From: Hirsutella rhossiliensis
Taxonomy: Eukaryota > Ascomycota > Sordariomycetes > Hypocreales > Ophiocordycipitaceae
Assembly (NCBI RefSeq): GCF_020360975.1
Contig: NW_025408667.1
Location: forward strand, 3,968,001 to 4,032,000
DNA length: 64,000 bases
Direction: 5' to 3'
Both the position numbers and the translations under genes were made by a program. The notes below the pieces were generated by a model. That model saw only the letters and a program-made list of their open reading frames with translations, was not told the DNA's origin and did no database searches. Shown piece by piece: positions 46,428-57,480 of the stretch (position 1 is its first letter; every line of letters begins with the position of its first letter).

Positions 46428-47830
46428 CAGCGTCGAATCAGGCCACCCCGGGAAAAACAAGCTATACGAACTCATTTCACGCTCTTATTGGTGGCCAAAG
46501 CTTAGCGCCGATACGAAACAATTCACACGCAATTGCCACGGATGTCTGAGGAACAAAACCTCCCAGTTGCGGTACCAGGGGACATTGAAACCGCTCCCAA
46601 TTCCCTTGCAAAGATGGAGAGACTTATCCGTTGACTTCATTGGCCCAATTCAGCGCACAGCTCGTGGATTCAACGCAATCATGGTGGTAGTCGATAGGCT
46701 GTCAAAGGACAGACATTTCACGCCCTGCAAGACCGACATGAAAACACATGACTTGGCAACACTCTTCGTACGAGATGTCTGGAAACTCCATGGACTACCG
46801 GATTCAATCGTGTCTGATAGAGGACCACTGTTTGTCTCGGAATTCTGGAAAGCGGTTTGCCACCGTCTACGGATCAATATCAGCCTTTCTACAGCATATC
46901 ACCCCGAAACTGACGGCCAGACGGAAAACGCTAACTCATTTCTCGAACAATACCTTCGCCAATATGTTAGCTTTGCTCAGGACGACTGGGACGAGTGGCT
47001 CCCATTGGCCGAATTCGCAGCCCGTAACGTTGTCAGCGATTCAACGGGAATGTCCCCATTTTTGCGAACACAGGCTATCACCCCGAATGAGCTTTGGTCC
47101 CCTCGCGCAATACCACTCGCGGCATCCAAAGACCTGGCAGAACGCTGCAACGAGGGGAACGAATTTGTCGCCAAGATGCAAGAAATCACTGATCTACTTC
47201 GGACAAACCTGCTCTCAGCTCAAGCCTCACAAGAGCAGTTCGCCAACGCAAATAGATCACCGGCGCCAGCTTACCGAGTTGGAGACATGGTGCTACTTAG
47301 CACACGCAACATTGATTCAGCCCGACCCATCCCAAAACTAGATCACAAGTTCATTGGCCCTTTCGAATCGAGCGCGTGCTCAACCTCACTCCTACCAACT
47401 GAAGTTGCCACATGAACTAGACTCAATTCACAATTCATTTCACACCAACCTCCTGCGACCGTCACCAAACGACCCGCTCCCCGGCCAATACAACACACCG
47501 CCCCCACCAATAACGCTAGATGCAAAGGGGGAGAAACTCTGGGCGATTGAAGAAATACTGGACTCGAAACGCACAAAACAGAAAGGCTTCCAGTACCATA
47601 TACTATGGAGAGGCTTCGACCTTGAGCAGGCAACATGGGAACCACTACACAACGTCGTCAACGCTCACATCGCCATCAAAGAGTTCGAGAAGCACAACAA
47701 AACAAACCCAGACCGACGAAACAAGAAGCGCAAAATGCTCGCCTACAGGCTCAGCAAGACGTGGAAGAATCAGAAGCGATGGAGTAAAGGAGGCCCATGT
47801 GTGAGGGAACGATCATGTGACTTTCATACT
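46300..47830 (+). pseudogene. Gypsy integrase with C-terminal chromodomain
   Basis: 46300-47415 holds the zinc-binding part (SGHPGKNKLYELISRSYWWP, CHGCLRNK), the catalytic core (VDFIGPIQ, SDRGPLFVSEFW, ETDGQTENAN) and the GPY/F-like end KFIGPFE. The sequence shifts frame at about 47,360-47,400. It continues with WAIEEILDSKR ... YHILWRGFDLEQATWEPLHNV, a chromodomain that in chromoviruses directs integration to modified histones. A basic tail ends just before the 3' LTR. Confidence 0.9.
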
Positions 47831-47962
47831 TTATGAAAGGTCCCGCTTTTATTCATGTAAATAGCGAAAGTCAGAGTCTTCCTTAGGAACCTCTTTCTCT
47901 CTTGTAGACAATCACTTTACCCAAGTCGCACTCGACCTTGTTCGTGCACTTGTACCGTCACA
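47800..47962 (+). repeat. 3' LTR of gypsy element
   Basis: 163 bp, read as identical to the 5' LTR base for base. Ends 111 bp downstream of the P450 stop codon. Confidence 0.93.
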
Positions 47963-48073
47963 GTGCCTCTTTACACAGTTTGTGGAACGCCCCGTTCAAC
48001 ATCCTCCCGTTCAAACTCCCGAGATCAGCACACCGCATCGAGACATGCAGAGACCCATGCTGCCATGCCACCT

Positions 48074-50051
48074 TCAACGTCCCGCCCTTCTCCGGATTCG
48101 TATATTTGCGTCTGACGGATACTTGACCCACATCATGTGAACCGGCTTTGGTCTGGACTTGAGGTACTCGACCTCGTAGTTGAGCAGCAGGTTGGCGACA
48201 AAAATCTTAAGCTCGAGCAGTGCAAAGAAGCGCCCTGGGCACGCGTTCCTGCCAGGGACGCCAAAGGCCAGGAAGCTCTCATCGAGCGTCACCGTCGACT
48301 TGACCTTAAACGACTGTTTCTTCTCCCATGTCACGACTTCGTTGTTATCGTTGTCGGCGGGCTGCACGAAGCGAAACGGGTTGTAGAGGTGCGCTTCGGG
48401 GTATGCTTTTGCGTCGTAGTGGATTGGCTCAACCGGAACGACTATACGAGTGCCTCTGGGCACAGGGACGCTCCAGCCGCCGATGACGATGCCGTCAGGG
48501 TCCAAGACCTATTGGGGTACGTGGCATGAGTATGGGACTGACTGTTTTGTAGCCAAGAGAATACTCGGTGCAAACAACGTCACAAGGGCGGTTTGCGACA
48601 CGCTATGAGAAACCGTACCTTTCTGGGTAGCAGGACTGATCCCAACGGCGAAATTCTCATCGACTCTCGAATTGCAGCGTCGACAAGCCGTAGATTCTCC
48701 ACCGCGTCCGGCGTCCATTTGCCCCCCGACTCTCGAAGCACGTCTGCGCATTCCTCGCGCAGCGCATCGACGTATCCTCGAGCAGGGTCCGAGCTGTAAA
48801 GGTCGAGAATAAAGTTCTGCGCAGTAAACGCCGTCGTCAAGAGTGATATGTCGTTGGCGATCAGGAGGCGCTCGCAGACGCGCCCGAGGTCCAGTTGCTC
48901 CCGGTTTGGGCTGGCGTAGCACTCATCAATGATCCATTGGAGAGCGTCTTGCTGTACGTGGGTAAGTCAGCCGCCAATGATTTTGCTTTCTGCAGGATGA
49001 AAGGAGAAGAGTAGGGGGGGCTTCTTGCCGGAGGTGTCCACTCGTGGTCGGGATCGGCCTTGAGCCTGGCGGTATTTTCCAGCCTCTCTCTCACAATCGG
49101 CCGGCTTCTCTTCATCACTCGCTCTGCCATGAAGCGGGACACTATCATGAGTATAGGCCCGAACACGCGCTGGAGCGCCGAGGGCAGGCAGCTCATAGCA
49201 ATCGCGCCCCCAAAGAGGCTCATGGCGTGGTCCCTCAAGCGGTCCAGAAATACCACATCTCGACCTGTCAAGCCATGTCAACATACGCCGGTGAACCATG
49301 ACTGCGGCAAGACCTACAGAGCGGAAGGCCACAGAAGGCGCCATTGGCGGCGCCCGCGATGATACGCAGCGCCGAGCTCCAGGTCCTTACCTCATTCCAC
49401 TCGCCGTCGTAACCCCAGCTACGCTCAAATCCAAATTCGATCTCGGCAGCAACTCGTGGCGCAAGTATGGGGATGTTCTGCGTTAGCTGATTCCGCACAA
49501 CCGTGATATGAAGTTGCTCCGCGTGTAGGTGCGGATCCGGAAACGTCCAGCGCAGCTGCATGTTCTCGTGCTGGACTTGCTTCACGTCCAGCACGCTCTC
49601 GGACAGGCCATAGACCTTCTTGATCTGCTGTGGCGGGATCACCACGGTCAGGCCATGCTCCAGCGACGGTATGGCGAACGGCAGATTGACTTTGCAGTAC
49701 TAGATTTATGCATTTCTTGTTAGAATAGATGCTCATATTTGTACAGGCGCAAGACATAAACACTTCAAAGGAGAAGGGAGGGGGAGAGTTGGGAAATAGG
49801 CCCGGCATTGGCGGCACCAGCCTGACCTTTTCATATCCTTCAAACGCCCATTTACTTGTCTCAGTGAACGATCTCAACCGAGCTCGGACCCAGCGAAATC
49901 TCTCTTCGCGAATACCAAACACGGGTTGCGTCTTCAAAATTCTGGTGTCGTCCTTGTCTTGCTTGTGGGCGAGGCTGGTCAGTCGCCGCAGATGCAACAG
50001 TCCAATGACGACGACTAGAAGCAACCCCAATGCTTGTACTGATGCAAACAT
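48074..50051 (-). CDS. Cytochrome P450 monooxygenase
   Basis: Five exons, complement(48074..48508, 48619..48951, 49029..49264, 49318..49699, 49827..50051), 536 aa. An N-terminal membrane anchor (VQALGLLLVVVIGLLHLRRL) indicates ER location. Heme-binding motif FGVPGRNACPG, K-helix ESMR, and an I-helix Thr-rich stretch (ISLLTTAFTAQ) are present. The layout resembles P450s of fungal terpenoid and polyketide pathways (GLPLCR, WIIDE, WSVPVPRGT). The product cannot be named. The frame closes with four introns; intron 3 has a GC-AG pair (GCAAGA). Both flanks carry transposons: a gypsy LTR 111 bp past the stop and a pogo-type element about 355 bp before the start. Coding sequence appears intact. Confidence 0.88.
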
Positions 50052-50404
50052 TCTCTCTCAATGCTCAGATGATACGGATCTTCAAGTTGCTGTGGAATTT
50101 TGTGCAATGCAGGGCGACCACCAAAACGGTCAGATCTATAATTGCTTGCGACTGGCGAGATATCCTCAAAGACATGACCACCTTAACAATCAAAACAGAA
50201 AGACGACTCTCAAGGGAACGCTAGGATATCGTGTTGCTTGCCCTGGCTGGGCTCGACTACCGCAGCCCTTCTGTTCACAATTGATCAGGGCCATTCCGAG
50301 GTCTTGCAGGAAATGCAGTGTTGGTTGGCCCCCCCTGCCGCTTATTCCTCATTCTCGTGCAGGGGTTGAAACAACGTTGTACACGCGAATGCTCGGGTAG
50401 TATC

Positions 50405-50406
50405 TA
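50405..50406 (+). repeat. TA target duplication (left) of pogo-type element
   Basis: TA precedes the left terminal repeat and TA (53197-53198) follows the right one, as for Tc1/mariner-pogo insertion. Confidence 0.8.
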
Positions 50407-50507
50407 CCCGTTGATCTTGGTGTGGGGCCACAGCAGCCCAACTAAGTGTCTTCGCCACTTAGTTGGCCCAAAAAATCCGGCACAGCCCAAAAAATCCGGC
50501 ACAGCAG
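50407..50507 (+). repeat. Left terminal inverted repeat of pogo-type element
   Basis: Contains a hairpin: CCAACTAAGTG, 7-base loop, CACTTAGTTGG at 50438-50466. Two tandem 19-mers CCCAAAAAATCCGGCACAG follow at 50467-50485 and 50486-50504. These are probably transposase binding sites. Confidence 0.9.
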
Positions 50508-50582
50508 CCCACCTCCAAAACGTCAACCCTATGCATCTCAACCGCGTTTTCTCGCGCAACTTGACTTTATTTACGTATCTTT

Positions 50583-52727
50583 TTGCCGGAATACATTATG
50601 ACAGATAACATGGCTACCCTGGAGGCAGCAAAAGCCGTTCTGGCGTCTCGTCGCGACCCCAGAGCCGATGTTCGTCGCTCAACAACACCAAAAAGAACGC
50701 CTCTTTCCGTGCGAGATGCGGCCATCCGTTACAATGTGAAGAGCTCATCCGTACAGAGAGCCATTAATTTCATAAGAAACCCTTTTCCCGTGCTCCAGGG
50801 CGTCCATTGGCGCTGACGGAGGACGAAGACGACGCCCTGGTTGCGTATGTACAGTGGATGGAACGCACCGGCATGCCCGCCACGAGAGAGCAACTTGAAG
50901 CTGTTGCAAATGCAATAAGAATGCGTCGAGATCCCAATGCCCGCCCGGTCTCGTCAAGTTGGCTTGACAATTGGCGTGGAAGTCATCCTGCGATCGCGAA
51001 GACGTATCTCAAAGCAGTTGAACGAGCCCGGAAGTCCTTTGAAGCCCACGGGGTAGAAGAAGTCGAATTTTTCTACTCAAAGCTTCGAGAAATCATCACC
51101 AGCTACCGTATTGGCAGTTCAGAGATCTGGAATGAAGACGAGGCCGGAATACGCATTGGGTGCCTGCGAGAACGCATCCAAGTTCTCATCACGCGCACCA
51201 CTAGAGTCAAGAGCACCCGGCCCCGAGTTTTAGACCCAGCAAACCGAGAATCCTGCACGGTAATTGCCTCAGTTAACGCAGTGGGGGACTCTCTTCCACC
51301 CTGGCTTGTTTTCCAACATTACCCTACCACCAACTGGGCCGGCATCGACATCATGACAGGCGTACGGTTTGCCCAGTCGCCAACTGGCTTTTCCAACGCA
51401 GAGATACACCTTGAGTGGGCAAGGCATTTCAACTGCTGGTCTTGGGCATCGTCAGCGCAAGCAAAACAGTCAGGAAATTCGCTGGAAGAGTGGTTCGGCT
51501 GTGACGAGCATCTTCGGCGCCCCAACATGGGGATGAGTCGCGTGGAGGCGCCGCCAAACCAACGGCCTGACGACGAGAAGATCTACCGATTGCTTGTTGT
51601 GGATGGCTTTACAGGGCATACCACCCTTGACTTTGCTGAGTATTGTATCAAGTTTGATATCATCATTGCTATTTTCCTCCACATTCCACCCACCTCATGC
51701 AGCCGCTTGATGTTGGGGTATTCCAGCCACTAAAGTCAGCACATCAGAAAGCGCTTCGGAAGTCGCTCGCAGAAGGCAACATATCATTTTCGCGGGTCAA
51801 CTTCCTCACAGCTTTTCAGGACGTATATGAGGCTGGCTTCACGCGGCATAACATTATGGCGGCATTTGAAAAACAGGCCTCTTTCCTGTCGACCCAGCGC
51901 CGGTGATCACCAAGATCCTCCACGAGCAGCTACGACAACAGCAGCCGATCAATCCTGCATACGCCTCGCTCCTACCCTCGGAGACGCGTTTCCAAGTCGC
52001 CGCGGATGCCCTCAATGATATCCGGCAACGGTATGGGCCCCTCATGAGCTCGCCATCACGAGAAAACTTGCGGGTTCTTGCGAAAGTGAACACCGAGTCT
52101 ATCGCGATGGCGTCACATTCCCAGGGCATAGTCAGCGATAAGAATAGCCGAACCCAGGCGTATGCGAATCGAATGAAGAGAGGCAAGATTGTCAGGCCGC
52201 GCGGAGAGTTTATCACGAGCTCCAGCATGGCCGACATCACCCGGGAGTATGAGGAGCTCCAGGCAAAGCAAACCCGGCTTCAAACGCGCCAGGAGATAAG
52301 GATGCATCTTAAACGAGTTCGTGGAGAGATGCAGAAGATCCGAGAAGACTATAAAGTCGGGAAGAAGCAGTTAGTCAATGGCAGAGTCAAGACATTGAAC
52401 TTTAAGCCCTGGCTAGAGTTTACGGGACGAGACGTTGAGTTCTACACTCTGGAGCAAAGTTGCGATACCCTCATGCGGGAGCTCAAAGAGCCATCCAAGG
52501 AATCCTTTTCTATGATACCACGAAGAGAAATAACTCCGCCAGAGATGTCAGGGCGCGCAGCGACCCGACCTCGCCCACTTACAGATATGTCGTCGTTGCC
52601 CGGCAGTGACGATACCGTCTATTTCACAGGCCTCGATCTTGACAAACATAGTGAGGATGGCGCCGACGATGAAGACGAGGACAATTTACTCGACACGCAA
52701 GAGAATATACCTCATCGCCGCCGTTAG
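50583..52727 (+). pseudogene. Pogo-type transposase, frameshifted
   Basis: Four consecutive frames make one DDE transposase. 50583-50790 has the Psq-like helix-turn-helix (PLSVRDAAIRYNVKSSSVQRA). From about 50,800 to 51,675 comes a Tc5-type domain (LTEDEDDALVAYVQWM), the first catalytic Asp (IWNEDEAGIRIG) and the second (LLVVDGFTGHTT). 51,679-51,890 has the third Asp (MQPLDVGVFQPLK). From about 51,880 to 52,727 is a coiled, acidic-ended C-terminus. The shifts fall at a G run (about 50,795), a T run (about 51,674) and an A run (about 51,870), each one base. Catalytic residues are all present. Confidence 0.85.
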
Positions 52728-53095
52728 CAGCGGTTGAAGCGGTAGTCGATACACCATGCCCTCGACCGCGCACCCGATCGTCCAACAAGATACAGCAGAC
52801 GCTCCAGGAACACAGGTATGGATAAAATAGCTCTCAGAGACGCACAACAGGCGAAATTACTACATAATACGTCTATTTGGACTCACAAACGCGGTCTTCC
52901 TATCTCTTCGACTGGAAGGCGGCAGCTCCTAAATAGGCCCAAAGACGTGATTTTTCACTTTTCGTTGTTACTTGCGTCTTTAGGTGATCCGCAGCTATTG
53001 ATCACATGTATATTTTAGCTATTTGAAGTCGCATTGACGGCACCATGAAGCGAAGCGTAGAATTTCCCTTGATTTTGCACCCCAAATTGAGGACC

Positions 53096-53196
53096 CTGCT
53101 GTGCCGGATTTTTTGGGCTGTGCCGGATTTTTTGGGCCAACTAAGTGGCGAAGACACTTAGTTGGGCTGCTGTGGCCCCACACCAAGATCAACGGG
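53096..53196 (-). repeat. Right terminal inverted repeat of pogo-type element
   Basis: Exact inverse copy of the left repeat including the hairpin and the two 19-mers. Confidence 0.9.
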
Positions 53197-53530
53197 TACA
53201 TTTATAAGCACCTTGGCGCCCTAGCAATATAGGTAGAGGCAAAGAATTAGGGCAACAGTGTAGGGCAGGCGCCAAGCGATAATGCTAGCAACCTATCCAA
53301 TATGTTCTTTCTTACTCAAGGTGTTAGAGTAATGCTTATAATTAACCTATAGTAGCTAGCTAGCCAAGTTCATACTGCCTAGGGAACTACATATGATATC
53401 GCCTAGAATATCGGCGCTAATGTATCAGAAGATCCTCTGGCTATTGTTATAGTAGATTCTGATGGCTGTGATGGACTGCTGTATTTAACAACTAGCCAGG
53501 GCAGGAAAATCCCATCTATCCTCCCAGTAT
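53197..53530. other. AT-rich junction between transposon and synthase remnant
   Basis: No coding potential. A 9-bp inverted repeat, CTTGGCGCC at 53212-53220 and GGCGCCAAG at 53268-53276, and the local palindrome ctagctagc lie here. The ketosynthase expected upstream of the acyltransferase is absent. Confidence 0.5.
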
Positions 53531-53539
53531 GACGGGGAT

Positions 53540-56500
53540 GGGTGATGGTGGCATGCGAGAATAGCCCAAAAAGCGTGACACTCTCGGGAGATGCAGAAGC
53601 CGTTGACAGGACTCTCGGCTTAATCAAGTCGAAAGACCCGTCCATTTTCACCCGGCGATAACGCGTTGACATGGCATACCACTCTCGTGAGTTCTGCACT
53701 CACTTTCTACCCACTCTCTGGTAACAACCGCTGATCCGCGATACTTGACACTCTAGACCACATACTTGACATTGGGGACATGTACGAGCGATTGCTGGAA
53801 CTTCACGTATCCGGGAAGGAAGCCACCGTTCCGCTCTTTTCTACTGTGACCGGCGAGCGTGTGGCGTCCGAGTTTCAATTTGGCCCGAAATACTGGAGAG
53901 ACAACCTCGAGTCTCCAGTCCCCTTCAACACCACCGTTCAAGGAATTTTGGACGAACTTGCACCCGGGGCCATCTTCTTGGAAATTGAGCCACATTCAGC
54001 TTTGCAAGGTCCCCTCCGTGAGATCTTCCGGGCCAAGACGGACAAAAGACCCAACTACGTCCCAACCTTGGTGAGGGGAAGCGATGCAGTGGAATCAGCA
54101 CTTCGGGTTGTGCGCCAGCTGCTCACACATGGTTATCCAATCGACCTTTCCTACATCAACCCGGAGACGCCTGTTCTGACAGACCTACCTAAATACCCCT
54201 GAGACCACGGTTCGGAGAATTGGAGTGAGAAGCGCATCACACAGGCCTGGAGATTCAAAAGATATCCTCACAATGAGCTGCTCGGCTCCAGGTGCCTACA
54301 CGGAAGTGATACGGAACCAGCATGGGGAAATGCGCTCAATGTCCTTGATGTTCCATGGCTACAGGACCATAAGATTGGGGATAACGTGGTGTTTCCCTGC
54401 GCCAGATACATGGCTATGATGGGTGAGGCGATTCGACAAGTAACGGACTCTAAAGCATACACATTACAAAACTTGGTCGTTAGGTCTGCCATGATATTGG
54501 GGGAGTCAAACACGATTGAGATCATGACAACCATGAGGCCTGCGCGGCTATACAACAGTGAGAATTCCTCCTGGTACGACATCTCAGTGTCTTCTTTCTC
54601 CGGGACATATTGAGCTCAGCATTGCGTCGCTCAGGGAAAGGCTGCCGTAGAGCGTCCACCACGGGAGGAAGTCATAACGCCCTTTCCGCGGATGCTGCCA
54701 GAAACCTTTTGGTACGATAGGTTGCGTCATCTGGGTCTCAACTACTTCGGTGTATGCTATCTATCTAAACCTGTGCTCTCTAGTAGAAGCCTAGATTTTG
54801 CTACGCAGGGCTCAACTTTCGCGTATGTGCTCGCACGAAATCACCTCCCTACATAGGATAGTGCCTGATGTCTCTATAGGATATCCTCATGACAATGGGA
54901 ATTGTCGAAGGTCCCAAGTTAAAGTCGGTGATCAAGTCATGGCCATGGACATTGGCTGCCTTTCTACGCGCAAGGTGGTGCCCGGCAACTTGGTGACTCG
55001 TACTCCGGACGGTCTGAGCCTTGAAGAGGCTGCTACCTTGCCCATTGTCTACGCAACTGATATCCATGCCGTCATTAACCTAGGTCGGCTCAAGAAGGGA
55101 CAGGTCAGTTGAGACAAGCCAAGGCAACGGCCAAAGGCTAACAATAAATCAGTCGATTCTGGTTCATTCTGCTTGTGGAGGAGCTGGGCTGGCCGCCCTT
55201 GAGCTATGCACCGCACCCGAGGCAGAGGTAGTAACTCCGTATATCACACGCCTTGGCATATTCTAACGCTTCTGTAGATCTACGTCACGGTAGGCAACGA
55301 TGAAAAGGTTCAATATCTGATCAACAGCTTTGGCCTTGCACGGGAGCGCATCTTTCACTCCCGTGACGCCTCTTTCCTCCCTGCAGTCATGCGGGCAACA
55401 GGTGGTCGTGGTGTCGACTTAGTGCTCAACTCACTGTCGGGCGAGCTTCTGCACGCCTGTGGCAGTGTGTTGCGAGGTGCGGCAGCATGATGGAGATTGG
55501 CAAGTGTGACATTCTTGGCCACGGGGCTTTGGCGCTCAACCCGTTCAACGAGAACCGGACATTCCATGGCATTGGCTTGGCTGGCCTGCGACAGGACAAT
55601 CCTGCCCAGGTTCAAGAGTAAGTGTGCCTGTATAACGCTGGACGCCGACACCGAACACTCAGAGAGTGCACATATTCAACTTGGGTTTATTAGGTTGATG
55701 GAGCAGTGCGTCTCCTACCATAAGCAGGGCATCATCAAGCCGATCCAGCCTATTCGCGTCCTCCAGGCCAGCCAGGTGGCCGAGGCATTCCGCTACATGC
55801 AGAATGGATTACATCTTGGCAAGGTACTCATCAGACTTTCAGGAGAAGCGAGAAAACTTCCTTGCACCAAGCTACGGCGAGGCCCTACCCTCTCCAGTAC
55901 ATCAACCTTGCTCCTCGTGGGGGGGGGGCTTGGCGGCCTGGGAAAAGCCATCACGACATAGTTGGTGGAACGCGGCGCCAGAAACTTTATGTTCTTGTCT
56001 CGCTCCGCAGGCAGATCTGCCGACGACTGCGCATTCTTCCGCGAACTAGAGTCACAGGGCTGCCACGTGGAAGCTGCTACGGGGAGCGTGGCCGACAAGG
56101 AGGATGTTGAGCGAGCTGTGTAAGCTGCGCCGATAGGCATTGGCGGTGTTTTGCAAATGGCCATGGTGCTAATAGTATGTCAACCTCTGGTAGGCGGCTA
56201 ATATCTGTTTGCTAATATAAATTACTGAACCTTGAACCGTAGGACTGCCCTTTTCAGCAGCTAGGTCATGATGCTTGGGGTAGCGTGCAGAACCCCAAGG
56301 TCAAGGGAACGTGGAATCTCCATCGGGCGCTTCTGGGCACCAAGCTGGACTTTTTTGTTCTCTTCAGCTCCGTGGCCGCTGTCTGGGGCCAACCCGGCCA
56401 GGCGAACTACGCGTCCGCCAACACGTTCCTCCATTCTTTTGCACAATATCGCCACAGCCTCGACTTGCCTTGCTCTGTCATTGACATTGGAGTCATGGAG

Positions 56501-57169
56501 GGAGTTGGATACGTCAGCCAAAATCCTGCTGTTCTGAAGCAGCTACGTCTCATGGGTGCCCATACGCTTCAAGAGCAGGAGCTGCTCGATGCAATGGGGA
56601 CCAGCGTCGAACGTGGCCTGCCCTGGCACAAGGCATCAGCCGGGCACCACGGCGGATCCAGCAATCCGAGTCAGGTAACCATTGGTTTGAGGTCGTGCCG
56701 GCCATTGTGCGAGCCTAGCAACCGCGTCCCTTGGAAGCGCGACATTCGCATGAGTTTATATCGGCAGGTCGAGTCAACCACTGTCGTGAGCTCCGACGCC
56801 GGCAACAGACGCCTGCAGGATTTCCTCAGCATGGCCGAGGGAACCCCGGGCGTTCTGTCCGACGAGGCCAGCATAAAGCTTGTTACGTGGGAGATTGCTC
56901 GCACCCTATGCGGCTTCTTGCTGCAACCGGAGGAGAACTTGGATATCACCCGGAGTCTTGCTTCCATGGGCATTGACTCTTTGGTAAGCGTTGAAATTCG
57001 CAACTGGGGGCGCCGAACGCTGGGGGTCGACATCAGTGTCCTTGACATCGTCAATGCAGGAACGGTGGAACGACCAGGCAAACTCGCAATAGCTTTGCTG
57101 CAGGAGAAGCACAAGGCCAAAGACTCGATAATTTCGAACGAGAGATTCCTAGCAACGAAGGCTCCCTGA
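53540..57169 (+). pseudogene. Remnant of a highly reducing type I polyketide synthase (AT-DH-ER-KR-ACP)
   Basis: Cytosolic iterative synthase, now decayed. From left to right: end of the acyltransferase ([13 protein letters not shown], then AYHS split by a 65-nt intron before HILDIGDMYERLL); first half of the dehydratase with the HxxxG motif DHKIGDNVVF (about 54,370); enoyl reductase (KVGDQVMAMD, SACGGAGLAAL, 54,900-55,830); ketoreductase (LLLVGGGLGGLG, LFSSVAAVWGQPGQANYASAN, 55,890-56,650); acyl carrier protein with attachment serine in GIDSLVSVEI (about 56,970). Breaks include stops at about 53,664, 54,612, 55,960 and 56,120, frame changes in the reductase, loss of the ketosynthase, and loss of the second dehydratase half up to the reductase. 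The original product cannot be told. Confidence 0.88.
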
Positions 57170-57480
57170 GAATTTAAAGCTGCCCAATACACAATCCGAG
57201 TCTTGATTCTCCCAGACCATGGCATATTATGCAAGTGACAAATCTCCCATTAAGTCGGTGATGGGTGAGTCTTGGCTGCATTGGCGGGCGGTGCGTAGGT
57301 TTCCGGGTATATAAACTCTCCCGTTGCTCAAGAAGTGGCCTTTCAGCAGCCTACCATGCACTTCGTTCATACGCAGAGCCAGCAAAACCTTGGCTTTAGT
57401 TCCTTGAATCAGGCGCCATAAGCCACCCTAGCTACTTTTCACAATTTCTTCTACTCGCCTACTGAAACACTGTTACTAAA
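57170..57480. other. Spacer after synthase remnant
   Basis: A TATA-like gtatataaac lies at about 57,308, upstream of the helix-turn-helix relic. No other feature. Confidence 0.35.

Larger units (their letters stand above)
42189..47962 (+). mobile_element. Ty3/gypsy chromovirus LTR retrotransposon
   Basis: 5.77 kb with two apparently identical 163-bp LTRs (TGTGAGGG ... CGTCACA) and a GTGCC target duplication. Internal order is gag, protease, reverse transcriptase, RNase H, integrase, chromodomain: the gypsy order, with integrase last, and specifically a chromovirus. The start of the internal region is complementary to the element's own LTR (see primer site). Identical LTRs indicate very recent insertion, but the coding region shifts frame repeatedly. 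It lies between the DHA2 exporter and the P450, convergent with the P450. Confidence 0.95.
50407..53196 (+). mobile_element. Pogo/Fot-type DNA transposon with 101-bp terminal inverted repeats
   Basis: 2790 bp between TA dinucleotides. The terminal repeats 50407-50507 and 53096-53196 are perfect inverse copies over 101 bp. Inside is one plus-strand transposase region of the DDE_1/CENP-B-like class with Psq and Tc5-type helix-turn-helix parts. The transposase reads in four pieces separated by single-base frame changes. Perfect termini imply a recent insertion. It sits in the gap between the P450 start and the polyketide synthase wreck. Confidence 0.93.

Noticed and set aside
55915..55930. G11 run in the ketoreductase as the cause of inactivation
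   Set aside because: The frame reads correctly through it into LLLVGGGLGGLG; the damage lies elsewhere.
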